Counted from the stretch's first letter, positions 8,308 to 17,629 are shown. The stretch: DNA of 51,252 nucleotides from an uncultured Roseicyclus sp. (GCF_937892565.1 NZ_CALAHQ010000010.1:1-51252), one strand, 5' to 3'. Numbers and translations: made by a program. The notes: generated by a model from the sequence alone, not told the origin.

Positions 8308-10275
8308 ATGACCGCCCCACATCGTGAAGCCCCGTGGCTGATTCGCACCTATGCCGGTCATTCGACCGCCAAGGCATCCAATGCGCTGTATCGCGGCAAT
8401 CTGGCCAAGGGGCAGACGGGGCTTTCGGTGGCCTTCGATCTGCCCACCCAGACGGGATATGACAGCGATCATGTGCTGGCACGGGGCGAGGTGGGAAAGG
8501 TCGGCGTGCCGATCTGTCACTTGGGCGACATGGCGACGCTGTTCGATCAGATCCCGCTCGAGCAGATGAACACCTCGATGACGATCAACGCGACCGCGCC
8601 ATGGCTTTTGGCGCTCTATATCGCGGTGGCCGAGCAACAGGGGGCCGATATCACCCAATTGCAGGGCACGGTTCAAAATGATCTGATCAAGGAATATCTC
8701 AGCCGCGGCACCTACATCTGCCCACCCAAGCCAAGCTTGGCGATGATCGCGGATGTGGCGGAATACTGCTATGTCCATGTGCCGAAATGGAACCCGATGA
8801 ATGTGTGTTCCTATCATCTGCAAGAGGCGGGCGCGACGCCCGAACAGGAACTGGCCTTTGCCTTGGCGACAGCGATTTCGGTGCTCGACGAATTGCGCCC
8901 GCGGGTTCCGGCCGGGGATTTTTCGGTGCTGGTCGGCCGCATCTCGTTTTTCGTGAATGCGGGCATCCGCTTTGTCACCGAGATGTGCAAGATGCGCGCA
9001 TTTGTCGATCTGTGGGATGAGATCTGCGAGACGCGCTATGGTGTCATCGATCCGAAATACCGCCGTTTCCGCTATGGTGTTCAGGTCAATTCCCTTGGCC
9101 TGACCGAGCAGCAGCCCGAAAACAACGTGTACCGCATCTTGATCGAAATGCTCGCGGTCACGCTGTCGAAAAAAGCGCGGGCCCGTGCGGTGCAATTGCC
9201 CGCCTGGAATGAGGCGCTGGGCCTGCCGCGCCCATGGGATCAGCAATGGTCGATGCGGATGCAGCAGATCATGGCCTTTGAAACCGACCTTTTGGAATAT
9301 GGCGATCTTTTCGATGGCAACCCGGTCGTGGATGCCAAGGTTGCCGAACTCAAGGCAGGCGCGCGGGCGGAATTGGCCAATCTTGATGCGATGGGCGGCG
9401 CGATTGCGGCCATCGACTACATGAAGGCGCGTCTGGTCGAAAGCAATGCCGACCGGGTCAATCGGATCGAACGGGGCGAAACCGTGGTGGTGGGCGTGAA
9501 CCGCTACACCGCGACCGAACCCTCGCCGTTGATGGGTGAAGATGGTGGCATCATGGTGGTCGACCCCGCGGTCGAAGCCGATCAGATCGGCCGCTTGCAG
9601 GCATGGCGCGCCGGTCGCGATGGGGCGGCTGTCTTGGCCGCTCTGGCCGATCTGCGCGCCGCTGCACGCGCAGGGCGCAATGTGATGCCCGCCTCGATCG
9701 CAGCCGCCAAGGCCGGCGTCACGACCGGCGAATGGGCCGGTGTGATGCGTGCGGTGCATGGCGAATATCGCGGGCCCACAGGGGTGTCGAAATCCATGTC
9801 GAACAAGACCGAAGGGCTGGACGATCTCCGCGCGGCCGTTGATGCGGTCAGCGACCGTCTGGGCCAGCGGTTGAAGTTTCTGGTGGGCAAGCCCGGGTTG
9901 GATGGTCATTCCAACGGCGCCGAACAAATCGCCTTTCGGGCACGCGATTGCGGCATGGACATCACCTATGAAGGTATCCGCCTGACGCCCGAGGAAATTG
10001 TCGCCGCCGCCCGCGCACAGGGCGCACATGTCATCGGGCTTTCGATTTTGTCGGGGAGCCATGTCCCCTTGATCGAAGACGTCATGGCCCGTCTGCGCGC
10101 CGCGGGATTGGACCATATTCCCGTCATGGTCGGCGGGATCATTCCGGATGAAGATGCCGTAAAGCTGAAAGCCTTTGGCGTGGCGCGGGTCTACACGCCC
10201 AAGGATTTCGAATTGAACCGCATCATGATGGATATCGTGGCATTGGCCGACACGATGCAAACAGCGGCCCAGTGA
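8308..10275 (+). CDS. ecm: Ethylmalonyl-CoA mutase (coenzyme B12-dependent)
   Basis: A 655-residue mutase that interconverts (2R)-ethylmalonyl-CoA and (2S)-methylsuccinyl-CoA in the ethylmalonyl-CoA pathway for acetyl-CoA assimilation. The N-terminal barrel carries RTYAGHSTAKASNALYR and AFDLPTQTGYDSDH; the PTQTGYDSDH form is, from memory, characteristic of Ecm/MeaA rather than methylmalonyl-CoA mutase. The C-terminal cobalamin domain has the DxHxxG motif as DGHSNG with His534 as lower axial ligand, followed by LSGSH and VGGIIPDED. The start at 8308 has AGGAG at proper spacing. It stands alone behind its own promoter; its likely GTPase chaperone MeaB is encoded at 49.9 kb, and crotonyl-CoA carboxylase/reductase is not in the window. 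Confidence 0.95.
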   Translation: MTAPHREAPWLIRTYAGHSTAKASNALYRGNLAKGQTGLSVAFDLPTQTGYDSDHVLARGEVGKVGVPICHLGDMATLFDQIPLEQMNTSMTINATAPWLLALYIAVAEQQGADITQLQGTVQNDLIKEYLSRGTYICPPKPSLAMIADVAEYCYVHVPKWNPMNVCSYHLQEAGATPEQELAFALATAISVLDELRPRVPAGDFSVLVGRISFFVNAGIRFVTEMCKMRAFVDLWDEICETRYGVIDPKYRRFRYGVQVNSLGLTEQQPENNVYRILIEMLAVTLSKKARARAVQLPAWNEALGLPRPWDQQWSMRMQQIMAFETDLLEYGDLFDGNPVVDAKVAELKAGARAELANLDAMGGAIAAIDYMKARLVESNADRVNRIERGETVVVGVNRYTATEPSPLMGEDGGIMVVDPAVEADQIGRLQAWRAGRDGAAVLAALADLRAAARAGRNVMPASIAAAKAGVTTGEWAGVMRAVHGEYRGPTGVSKSMSNKTEGLDDLRAAVDAVSDRLGQRLKFLVGKPGLDGHSNGAEQIAFRARDCGMDITYEGIRLTPEEIVAAARAQGAHVIGLSILSGSHVPLIEDVMARLRAAGLDHIPVMVGGIIPDEDAVKLKAFGVARVYTPKDFELNRIMMDIVALADTMQTAAQ

Positions 10276-10378
10276 CACCGCATCTTGCGTGCAAGGCCAT
10301 CCCTTTTTTATCGCCGCTTGCCTTTTTTCATGTTATCGGGCAACGGTGATGTGTTTTTCAAGCCAAGGGACCGTTTAA

Positions 10379-10696
10379 ATGGCCAAGAATATCGACAACA
10401 TGAGCCTTTCTGAATTGCAGGCTTATCAAAAAGAAGTCGAAGCTGCGATCAAGGGATACAAAAAAAAGCGCCGGTCGGATGCGCTTGCAGCCGTGCGCGC
10501 CGTCGCCAAAGAGCATGGCTTTACGGTTGAAGAGTTGTTGGGTGCGAAACCCGTCATACGGACCACGGCCAAGGGCGTTGCGAAATACGCCAACCCCGAT
10601 GACCCGTCGCAGACATGGTCGGGCCGTGGCCGTCAACCCGCTTGGGTGAAGGCCGCGCTTGCTGCGGGCAAGCCCATGGCCTCTCTGGCCATCTGA
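10379..10696 (+). CDS. hvrA: H-NS family nucleoid protein, HvrA-like
   Basis: A 105-residue DNA-binding protein. The N-terminal half is a helical oligomerisation region ([22 protein letters not shown]). The C terminus has the H-NS-family DNA-binding motif, here [20 protein letters not shown], with the core TWSGRGRQP that inserts in the AT-rich minor groove. In Rhodobacter capsulatus such a protein (HvrA) regulates photosynthesis and nitrogen genes. A ribosome site AAGGGA precedes the ATG. The deoD start lies four bases after its stop, so the two are probably co-transcribed. The gene symbol is by family resemblance. Confidence 0.88.
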   Translation: MAKNIDNMSLSELQAYQKEVEAAIKGYKKKRRSDALAAVRAVAKEHGFTVEELLGAKPVIRTTAKGVAKYANPDDPSQTWSGRGRQPAWVKAALAAGKPMASLAI

Positions 10697-10700
10697 GGGC

Positions 10701-11405
10701 ATGACCGTCCATATCGGCGCAAAGCCGGGCGAGATCGCCGAGACGATCTTGTTACCGGGTGATCCGTTGCGTGCCGAATGGGCCGCCCGGCGGTTTCTGG
10801 ATAGCCCTGTTTGTGTAAATCAGGTGCGGGGAATGCTGGGCTATACCGGATTGTGGCGCGGGCACCGCGTCACAATACACGGGTCCGGCATGGGCATGCC
10901 CAGCCTGTCCATCTATGCCAATGAGCTGATCCGCGATTACGGCGCCAAGACCTTGATCCGGATCGGATCGGCCGGCGCGATGCAGTCCGACATCGCGGTG
11001 CGCGATATCGTTCTGGCCATGAGTTGTTCATCGCTGTCGACCCCATCGCGGGGCATTTTCCGTGACCTGAATTTCGCGCCTTGTGCCGATTTCGGGCTGC
11101 TTGCGGCCGCACAAGCCGCGGCCCAGCGGCGGGGGGTGCCGACCCATGTGGGCGGCATCTATTCCTCGGATGTGTTCTATGATGAACGCGCCGATCTGAC
11201 CGAACAGTTGCAGCGCCACGGTGTTCTGGCCGTCGAGATGGAAGCGGCCGAGCTTTACATCCTTGCCGCCCGCTACCGGGTGCGCGCCCTGGCGGTTCTG
11301 ACCATCTCGGACCATCTGATCACGCACGAGGAATTGTCCTCTGCCGACCGGCAATCAAGCTTTTCCGACATGGTCGAGATCGCGCTGGAAGCGGCTTTCG
11401 CCTGA
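10701..11405 (+). CDS. deoD: Purine nucleoside phosphorylase, DeoD type
   Basis: A 234-residue phosphorylase of the NP-I hexameric class that splits purine (deoxy)nucleosides with phosphate into base and (deoxy)ribose-1-phosphate. Family marks are the N-terminal phosphate loop [12 protein letters not shown], the GSGMGMPS segment, IGSAGA, the sugar-binding [10 protein letters not shown] and the base-site TISDH near the C terminus. Length matches the family. ATG 10701 starts four bases after the H-NS gene; the earlier in-frame ATG at 10659 lies inside that gene. It converges on the BMP nucleoside importer operon, which ends with an unrelated phosphorylase. Confidence 0.95.
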   Translation: MTVHIGAKPGEIAETILLPGDPLRAEWAARRFLDSPVCVNQVRGMLGYTGLWRGHRVTIHGSGMGMPSLSIYANELIRDYGAKTLIRIGSAGAMQSDIAVRDIVLAMSCSSLSTPSRGIFRDLNFAPCADFGLLAAAQAAAQRRGVPTHVGGIYSSDVFYDERADLTEQLQRHGVLAVEMEAAELYILAARYRVRALAVLTISDHLITHEELSSADRQSSFSDMVEIALEAAFA

Positions 11406-11435
11406 GCCACGCGTGCGGCGGCGGCTTTGCCACTT

Positions 11436-11500
11436 GAAAACGCCTGTTTCCGGGCCGGGAAAACCCGGGTTTTCCCGTGCGGAAAACACGTGTTTTCCGC
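11436..11500. repeat. Two perfect 22-bp palindromes plus one decayed copy between convergent genes
   Basis: Exact palindromes are 11456-11477 (core CCCGGG, inner GAAAACCCGGGTTTTC) and 11479-11500 (core CACGTG, inner GAAAACACGTGTTTTC). Just upstream, 11436-11450 reads GAAAACGCCTGTTTC, the same plan with one T lost. They fill most of the 102-base gap between deoD (plus) and the second phosphorylase (minus). A bidirectional terminator role is plausible because each forms a hairpin on either strand. Confidence 0.85.
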
Positions 11501-11507
11501 CCCCCCC

Positions 11508-12308
11508 TCAGCCGCGCAGCATGCGGCGCAGGATGCGTTCGAGCTTGGCCGCGCCCAAGGGCGCCATGGCTTTGGTGTGCTCATGGCTGATCTGTTCGTC
11601 CGACAGCCCCGCCGCCTTGTTGGTGATGGTCGAGATCGCCGCCACGCGCAGGCCCAGAAACCGTGCCAATATCACCTCGGGCACGGTGGACATGCCGACT
11701 GCATCGGCCCCAAGGATGCGGATGGCGCGGATTTCGGCCGGGGTCTCGAACGAGGGGCCGGAATACCATGCATAGACGCCCTCCATCAGCGGGATGTCTT
11801 CGGCCTTGGCGGCCGCTTTCAGGGCTGACCGCATCGCAGGGTCATGGGCTTTTGTCATCGGCACAAAGCGGGCATCGGTTTTCTCGCCGATCAGCGGGTT
11901 CAGGCCCGAGAAATTGATATGATCCGACAACAGCATCAGATCGCCGGGGTTCAGGTCGGGGTGCATCGATCCGGCCGCATTGGTCAGGATCAGCCGTTCG
12001 CCCCCCAGCGCCTTCAGCACCTCCAGCGGCAGGCGCATCGCGTCGCCCCGACCGCTTTCATAGTAATGCGCGCGGCCCCCGAAAATGGCGACGCGCTGGC
12101 CTTCGAGCGTGCCGATCACCAGCTTGGGCGTGTGCCCTGACACGCCCGCATGGGGAAAGCCCGGCAGCTCGGCATAGTCGATCGCCACGCCGTCGACCGT
12201 TTCCGCGATGTGGCCCAGCCCCGATCCCAGCACCATGCCATAGGCGGGCGGCGCGGCGCCGGCGCGCTCACGAATCAGTGCGGCAAGTGCGTCAGCGTTC
12301 CTTGACAT
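11508..12308 (-). CDS. Purine nucleoside phosphorylase, trimeric PNP/XapA type
   Basis: A 266-residue phosphorylase of the low-molecular-mass trimeric family (human PNP, E. coli XapA), unrelated in subfamily to DeoD. It has VLGSGLGHIA (phosphate site), GVSGHTPKLV, FGGRAHYYE, LTNAAGSM, the GMSTVPEVILARF block with the purine-contacting region, and TNKAAG with the base-recognising Asn. It probably acts on guanosine, inosine or xanthosine. The gene is the last of the BMP transporter operon and overlaps the permease gene upstream by 17 bases, so import and phosphorolysis are coupled. The ATG at 12350 was rejected since homology begins at MSRNADAL. Confidence 0.93.
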   Translation of the reverse strand: MSRNADALAALIRERAGAAPPAYGMVLGSGLGHIAETVDGVAIDYAELPGFPHAGVSGHTPKLVIGTLEGQRVAIFGGRAHYYESGRGDAMRLPLEVLKALGGERLILTNAAGSMHPDLNPGDLMLLSDHINFSGLNPLIGEKTDARFVPMTKAHDPAMRSALKAAAKAEDIPLMEGVYAWYSGPSFETPAEIRAIRILGADAVGMSTVPEVILARFLGLRVAAISTITNKAAGLSDEQISHEHTKAMAPLGAAKLERILRRMLRG

Positions 12309-13269
12309 AGGGCTCCCCCCCTGCGCGCGGCGGAATGGCCTTGCCCACAAGGCCCGCCAGCACGATCACCACCAGAATATAGGGCAAGGCCTGCATGAAC
12401 TGCACCGGCACGACGAATTCGCCCAGTTGGATGTTCTGATAGCGATTGCCCACCGCATCGAAAAAGCCAAACAGCAGACAGGCCGACAGCGCATACCATG
12501 GGCGCCACTTGGCAAAGATCAGCGCGGCCAGCGCAATGAAACCGCGCCCTGCGCTCATGTCCTTGACAAAGCCCGCCGACAGCGCGGTCGACAGATATGC
12601 CCCCGCGATGCCGCACAAGACGCCTGCGATCATCACGGCCGCAAAGCGCAAGCCCACCACCGAAATGCCCGCCGTATCGACAGCGGCGGGGTTTTCGCCC
12701 ACCGCGCGCAACCGCAAGCCAAAGCGCGTGCGATAGAGCACCCACCATGTCAGCGGCACCATTGCCAGCGCCAGATAGACCAGTATCGAATGACCCGAGA
12801 TCAATTCGGAATAGACCTGACCCAAGGGGCCTTGTTGTGCGATGCCGCGAATGGTCGATTCCGCGCCCGGCAGCACGATGTTGCCAAAGCGCGCATCCGA
12901 TGGAAGCTGCGGGGTGCGCCCGCCTTGGGCGAACCAGGTCTGTGCGATCACCACGGCCAGCCCTGCGGCCAGAAAATTGATCGCCACCCCGGAAATCAGC
13001 TGATTGCCCCGAAAGGTGATGGAGGCGATCCCGTGCAGCACCGCCAGCACCATCGACGCCGCCACCCCGGCCAAAAGCCCGACCCAGACCGACCCCGAGG
13101 TATAGGCAATCGCGGCCGCGAAAAACGCCGCGACCAGCATCTTTCCTTCGAGCCCGATATCAAACACCCCCGCCCGTTCGGAATAGAGCCCGGCCAGACA
13201 GGCCAGCAACAGCGGTGTGGCCAGCCGCACCGTGCTGTCGAGGATTTGCAAGATGGTCAGGAATTCCAT
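12292..13269 (-). CDS. BMP-type nucleoside ABC transporter permease 2
   Basis: A 325-residue inner-membrane permease of the YufQ/NupQ type (BPD_transp_2 family). Many hydrophobic helices are visible; the cytoplasmic block SERAGVFDIGLEGKML near residue 35 is the family's conserved N-terminal motif, and YRTRFGLRLRAVGENPAAVDTAGI (about 200-225) is the coupling segment. ATG 13269 follows the stop of the first permease by four bases. It acts with the other permease, the double ATPase and the lipoprotein-like binding protein encoded upstream. Confidence 0.92.
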   Translation of the reverse strand: MEFLTILQILDSTVRLATPLLLACLAGLYSERAGVFDIGLEGKMLVAAFFAAAIAYTSGSVWVGLLAGVAASMVLAVLHGIASITFRGNQLISGVAINFLAAGLAVVIAQTWFAQGGRTPQLPSDARFGNIVLPGAESTIRGIAQQGPLGQVYSELISGHSILVYLALAMVPLTWWVLYRTRFGLRLRAVGENPAAVDTAGISVVGLRFAAVMIAGVLCGIAGAYLSTALSAGFVKDMSAGRGFIALAALIFAKWRPWYALSACLLFGFFDAVGNRYQNIQLGEFVVPVQFMQALPYILVVIVLAGLVGKAIPPRAGGEPYVKER

Positions 13270-13273
13270 CGCG

Positions 13274-14392
13274 TCACTCCGCCGGGTTGGGGCGCGCGGC
13301 ATTGTCACGGCGGCGCTTGAGCGACAGGAAAATGCTTTGCACGGGCATGCGCACCATGTTGTCCAGCGCCCCGGTGAACAAGATCACCAAGGCCTGGATG
13401 ACCACGATCATCTCGCGGCTGATGGCGGGCATTTCGAACTGCAATTCGGCCCCGCCCTGATAGAGCGCGCCAAACAAAAGCGCGGCCAGCACCACACCCA
13501 CCGGATGCGACCGGCCCATCAGCGCCACCGCGATGCCCACGAACCCCGCGCCTTCGACGAAATCGAGGACCAGACGCTCGGCTTCGCCCATCACGACGTT
13601 CACGGCCATCATGCCCGCCAGCGCGCCCGAGATCAGCATGGTGATCATGATGATCCTGGTCGGGTTGATCCCGGCATAGACGGCGGCCGTTTCGGAATGG
13701 CCAAACGACCGGATTTCATAGCCCAGACGCGTGCGCCAGATCAAAAGCCACACCAGCACACAGGCGATCAGCGCCAGAAAGATCGAGATGTTGAGCGGTG
13801 TCGACCCGCGAAAGCCAAGCCCGCCCGCGAAATCGGCGGCATTGGGCAGATGGGTGGTCGCGGCAAAGCTGGCGCTTTCGGGCGCCATCGAGCCTTCGAC
13901 GCGAAAGACATTGACCAGAAGATACACCAGCAGCGCCGAGGCGATGTAGTTGAACATGATCGTGGTGATCACGATATGGCTGCCGCGCCGGGCCTGAAGA
14001 TAGGCTGGCACGGCCGCCCATGCGGCGGAAAACAGCATCGCAAAGCCCATCGCGGCGGCCAGCGCCAGCGACCAGTGCGGCCAATCCACCGCCAGCAAGA
14101 TCACCGCCACCCCAAGCCCGCCCAGCGCCGCCTGACCTTCGCCCCCGATGTTGAACAGCCGCGCGTGAAAGGCGACGGCCACCGCCAGCCCGGTAAAGAT
14201 GAAGTTCGTGGCGTAATAGAGCGTGTAGCCCCAGCCATAGGCCGACCCAAAGGCGCCCCGCAGCATGATCTGCATGGCGCGCAACGGGCTTTCGCCGATG
14301 ATCGCCACCACCAGCCCCGACACCATGAACGCCAGAACCACGCTGATCAGCGGGATCAAGACGACGTCGGCCCATTTCGGCATCCGGTCCAT
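13274..14392 (-). CDS. BMP-type nucleoside ABC transporter permease 1
   Basis: A 372-residue inner-membrane permease of the YufP/NupP type. It contains FHARLFNIGGEGQAALGGLG, the counterpart of the family motif seen in the partner permease, and the coupling segment WRTRLGYEIRSFGHSETAAVYAGIN. About nine hydrophobic segments are apparent. It starts one base after the ATPase stop at 14394 and is followed by the second permease. Family members import nucleosides. Confidence 0.92.
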   Translation of the reverse strand: MDRMPKWADVVLIPLISVVLAFMVSGLVVAIIGESPLRAMQIMLRGAFGSAYGWGYTLYYATNFIFTGLAVAVAFHARLFNIGGEGQAALGGLGVAVILLAVDWPHWSLALAAAMGFAMLFSAAWAAVPAYLQARRGSHIVITTIMFNYIASALLVYLLVNVFRVEGSMAPESASFAATTHLPNAADFAGGLGFRGSTPLNISIFLALIACVLVWLLIWRTRLGYEIRSFGHSETAAVYAGINPTRIIMITMLISGALAGMMAVNVVMGEAERLVLDFVEGAGFVGIAVALMGRSHPVGVVLAALLFGALYQGGAELQFEMPAISREMIVVIQALVILFTGALDNMVRMPVQSIFLSLKRRRDNAARPNPAE

Positions 14393-14393
14393 C

Positions 14394-15926
14394 TCAGGCC
14401 GCCCCCTCGGTCACGCCCGCCATCAACAGGCCAAGTTCGTGCTGGTCGGTCTGATCTGGCAGGCGTTCGCCCATGATGCGCCCGTCAAACATCACCGCAA
14501 TGCGGTCGGACAGGCCCATGATCTCGTCCAGCTCGACGCTGATCAGCAAGATCGCCTTGCCCTGATCGCGCAGGGCGATGATCTGGCGATGGATGAATTC
14601 GATGGCCCCGATATCGACGCCGCGCGTGGGCTGGCCCACCAAAAGCAGATCGGGCGCGCGGTCCATTTCTCGGGCGACCACGATCTTTTGCTGATTGCCG
14701 CCTGAAAAACTGCGCGCGGGCAGGCGCGGATTGGGCGGGCGCACATCATAGCGCGCCATCTTGTCAACACAGTCGGCCTTGATCGCGGCGTGATCCATCA
14801 ACGGCCCGACATTGTATTTCGGATCATGGTGATAGCCAAAGGCCACGTTTTCCCATGCCTCGAAGCCCATGATCAGCCCCTCGGTCTGACGGTCTTCGGG
14901 GACATGGCCGATGCCCATGGCGCGGCGGCTTTGCCCGTTGGCCGCTGATCGGGTGATATCAAGCCCGCTGCCAAACAGGCTGACCGCCCCACCGCTGGCC
15001 GTGATCATGCCGCCCAGCACCTCCAGAAGCTCGGTCTGCCCATTGCCTGCGACGCCGGCGATGCCAAGGATCTCGCCGCGCCGGATCTCAAGGGACACCC
15101 CCTTGAGCCGTTCGACCCCGCCGCGGCGCACGCGCAGATCGCTGACCTTCAGCACAACCTCGCCGGGGGTGGCGGGTGTCTTGTCGACCTGCAACAGCAC
15201 TTTGCGGCCCACCATCATCTCGGCCAGCTCTGCGGGCGATGTGTCTGCGGTCCTGACGGTATTGGTCATCTCGCCGCGGCGCATCACGCTGACGGTGTCG
15301 GTGATCTCCATGATCTCGCGCAGCTTGTGGGTGATCAGGAGGATGGTCTTGCCCTCGGCGCGGAGCCGTTCGAGGATGCGGAACAGTTGATCGGCCTCGG
15401 CGGGCGTCAAGACGCCCGTGGGTTCATCGAGGATCAGGATATCGGCATGGCGATAAAGCTGCTTGAGGATTTCGACCCGCTGCTGGTGTCCCACGCTCAG
15501 GTCTTCGATCACGGCATCGGGGTCGACCTTGAGGCCATATTCCTCGGACAACTCCGCCAAGAGCTTGCGCGCCCTGGCGATCGAAGGGCGTAGCATCGCG
15601 CCGTTTTCGGCCCCAAGGATCACGTTTTCGACGACGGTAAAATTCTCGACCAGCTTGAAATGCTGGTGCACCATTCCGATGCCCGCGCGGATCGCGGCTT
15701 GGCTGTCGGGGATGGCGGTAGCAGTGCCATTGATGAATATTTCGCCCGCGTCGGCTTTGTAAAAGCCATAGAGGATCGACATCAGCGTCGATTTCCCCGC
15801 GCCGTTTTCGCCGACGATGCCATGTATCGTGCCCCGCGCGACCGACATGGAAATGTCGCGGTTGGCCAGAACCGGGCCAAAGGATTTGGAAATGCCCCTG
15901 AGTTCGATGGCGGGCGCGTCTGTCAT
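14394..15926 (-). CDS. BMP-type nucleoside ABC transporter ATPase (double domain)
   Basis: A 510-residue double ABC ATPase of the YufO/RbsA-like class. The N-terminal domain has a canonical Walker A GENGAGKS (39-46), signature LSVGHQQR and Walker B ILILDEP. The C-terminal domain has a degenerate Walker A (GVAGNGQTE) but an intact-looking FSGGNQQK signature, as usual in carbohydrate/nucleoside uptake ATPases. ATG 15926 was chosen because homology starts at MTDAPAIELRGISKSFG; the earlier ATG would add an unlikely leader. It follows the binding-protein gene by about 90 bases. Confidence 0.94.
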   Translation of the reverse strand: MTDAPAIELRGISKSFGPVLANRDISMSVARGTIHGIVGENGAGKSTLMSILYGFYKADAGEIFINGTATAIPDSQAAIRAGIGMVHQHFKLVENFTVVENVILGAENGAMLRPSIARARKLLAELSEEYGLKVDPDAVIEDLSVGHQQRVEILKQLYRHADILILDEPTGVLTPAEADQLFRILERLRAEGKTILLITHKLREIMEITDTVSVMRRGEMTNTVRTADTSPAELAEMMVGRKVLLQVDKTPATPGEVVLKVSDLRVRRGGVERLKGVSLEIRRGEILGIAGVAGNGQTELLEVLGGMITASGGAVSLFGSGLDITRSAANGQSRRAMGIGHVPEDRQTEGLIMGFEAWENVAFGYHHDPKYNVGPLMDHAAIKADCVDKMARYDVRPPNPRLPARSFSGGNQQKIVVAREMDRAPDLLLVGQPTRGVDIGAIEFIHRQIIALRDQGKAILLISVELDEIMGLSDRIAVMFDGRIMGERLPDQTDQHELGLLMAGVTEGAA

Positions 15927-16018
15927 GGGCTGGCTTGCTCCCCCGTGCGGGTCCGATGGGCAACGGGCCGCGGTGATCATGCCACCACGGCCCGCGCCGG
16001 TTTCAAACCGCCATGCGA

Positions 16019-17017
16019 TTACTGCATCTGCACGGGGCAGGTGCCGTCATCGGTGAAATTGTGCACCTTGATCTCGCCCGCGATGATGGCAGCACGCGCG
16101 GTATCGACGGCGGCCTGCATCTCGGCGGTGATCAGCGCGGCGTTGTTGTCGTCAAGCGCGTAGCCCACGCCCTCTTCAGCCAGACCGAAGACATGGACGC
16201 CGGTCACCACTTCGGGGCCGGTGGTAAAGGCGTCATGCACGGCCACGTCGACCCGCTTGAGCATCGAGGTCAAGACCGAGCCGGGGTGAAGGTGGTTCTG
16301 GTTGCTGTCCACACCGATCGAGAGGATGCCCTCGTCGGCTGCGACCTGAAGCACACCAAAACCTGTGCCGCCGGCAGCGGCATAGACCACATCAGCACCT
16401 TGGGCGATCTGGCCGCGGGTCAATTCGCCCCCGCGCACCGGATCGTTCCATGCGGAGGGCGTCGTGCCGGTCATGTTGGCGATGACGGTGACCGCAGGGT
16501 TCACCGCAGCCGCGCCTTGCGCATAGCCGCAGCCAAAGCGCGAGATCAGCGGAATATCCATGCCGCCGACAAAGCCGACAATCCCCGCTTCGGAGGCCAT
16601 CGCGGCCAGCATGCCGACCAAGTAGGAGCCTTCATGTTCCGAGAAGATGACCGAGCGCACATTGGGCGCATCGACCACGCCGTCGATGATGACAAATTTG
16701 GTGTCGGGGTAATCGGGCGCCACGACCGACAAGGCGGTTGCTTGGCTGAAGCCTGCCATCACGATCGGGTTCGAACCCGCTTCGGCCAGACGGCGCATCG
16801 CCTGTTCGCGCTGTGCGTCCGAGGTCAGTTCGATCTCGCTGTAGGTGCCCCCGGTTTCAGAGGCCCAAAGCTCGGCGCCGTTGAAGGCCGCCTCGTTGAA
16901 GGAGCCGTCGAATTTGCCACCAAGGTCGAAAATGATCGCCGGCCCGTCGGCCAGCGCGCCCGAGGCGGACAGGGCCAAGCCAGCAGCGGCGCCCATCAGC
17001 ATGGTCTTCATGGTCAT
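16019..17017 (-). CDS. BMP family nucleoside-binding periplasmic protein
   Basis: A 332-residue substrate-binding protein of the BmpA/PnrA-like family. A signal peptide is evident (MTMKTMLMGAAAGLALSASGALA), without a lipobox, so it is likely free in the periplasm. Family blocks are IIFDLGGKFDGSFNEAAFNGAE at the start of the mature chain, YLVGMLAAMASE and VGGMDIPLISRFGCGYAQGA in the middle, and DSNQNHLHPGSVLTSMLKRVD in the ligand-binding C-terminal lobe. ATG 17017 has GGGAG about eight bases upstream. It is the first gene of the nucleoside import operon; 162 bases upstream are gene-free and should hold the promoter. Confidence 0.94.
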   Translation of the reverse strand: MTMKTMLMGAAAGLALSASGALADGPAIIFDLGGKFDGSFNEAAFNGAELWASETGGTYSEIELTSDAQREQAMRRLAEAGSNPIVMAGFSQATALSVVAPDYPDTKFVIIDGVVDAPNVRSVIFSEHEGSYLVGMLAAMASEAGIVGFVGGMDIPLISRFGCGYAQGAAAVNPAVTVIANMTGTTPSAWNDPVRGGELTRGQIAQGADVVYAAAGGTGFGVLQVAADEGILSIGVDSNQNHLHPGSVLTSMLKRVDVAVHDAFTTGPEVVTGVHVFGLAEEGVGYALDDNNAALITAEMQAAVDTARAAIIAGEIKVHNFTDDGTCPVQMQ

Positions 17018-17179
17018 TGTGTATCTCCCGGTTGAAATGATCCGCGGCGCATCATCTTGCCCGCTGGTCACGATTATCTGCAAGGTCTGGAAGCGAACCC
17101 CTTCTGAATAAGGGCAAAGGGCGATCACTGGGTCAACTGGATTCTGTCTGCTGCAAGCGTCGAAATTGATGCCGCAACG

Positions 17180-17629
17180 TCAACTGTTTGCGCCGCTGCC
17201 GGGTTTTTGGGCGCTCAGCACCCGGCGCAACGTCAGGGCATCCACAAAGGCCGATCCGGGGCGCGCGTAATATCCGCGCCTCAGGCCGGTTCGCACAAAC
17301 CCCGCCCGCCCATAGAGCGCCAGCGCCCGGGCATTGTCGGCTGCCACCTCCAGAAACAGATCCTGAGCACCCGCGGCCAGCGCGGCATCCATCACCTGAC
17401 GCAACAGCGCCGCGCCATGCCCTTTTCCCTGTGTGTGCGGGTCGATGGCGATGGTCAGCAGTTCCGCCTCGGGCGCCACGATCTGCACCAGTGCAAAGCC
17501 CTCAGACCCAAGGCTGACGGCATGGATCACGGGGCGCGCCAGCATCGCGGCGATGTCGGCCTCTGACCAGATCTGGCCATGGCCTGCAAAGGCCGCGGCG
17601 TGAATCTGCGCCATCCGGGCGGGTGTCAT
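17180..17629 (-). CDS. rimI: Ribosomal protein S18 alanine N-acetyltransferase
   Basis: GNAT-fold acetyltransferase of 149 residues. The acetyl-CoA-binding motif A is IDPHTQGKGHGAALLRQVMD (about 78-97), followed by FLEVAADNARALALYGRAGFVRTGLRRGYY, typical of RimI. It is predicted to acetylate the N terminus of a protein, classically ribosomal S18. The start overlaps the tsaB stop as ATGA, a common alphaproteobacterial arrangement of tsaB-rimI. Substrate is by family inference. Confidence 0.88.
   Translation of the reverse strand: MTPARMAQIHAAAFAGHGQIWSEADIAAMLARPVIHAVSLGSEGFALVQIVAPEAELLTIAIDPHTQGKGHGAALLRQVMDAALAAGAQDLFLEVAADNARALALYGRAGFVRTGLRRGYYARPGSAFVDALTLRRVLSAQKPGSGANS

Noticed and set aside
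8278..10278. 666-codon open frame on the minus strand opposite ecm
   Set aside because: It is the antisense of a fully conserved mutase; its translation is His/Arg/Gly-rich with no family motif, as expected from GC-rich codon bias.
16763..16774. GGTTCGAACCC resembling a tRNA T-arm
   Set aside because: It lies within the BMP binding-protein coding sequence and no cloverleaf can be built around it. No other tRNA signal was found.
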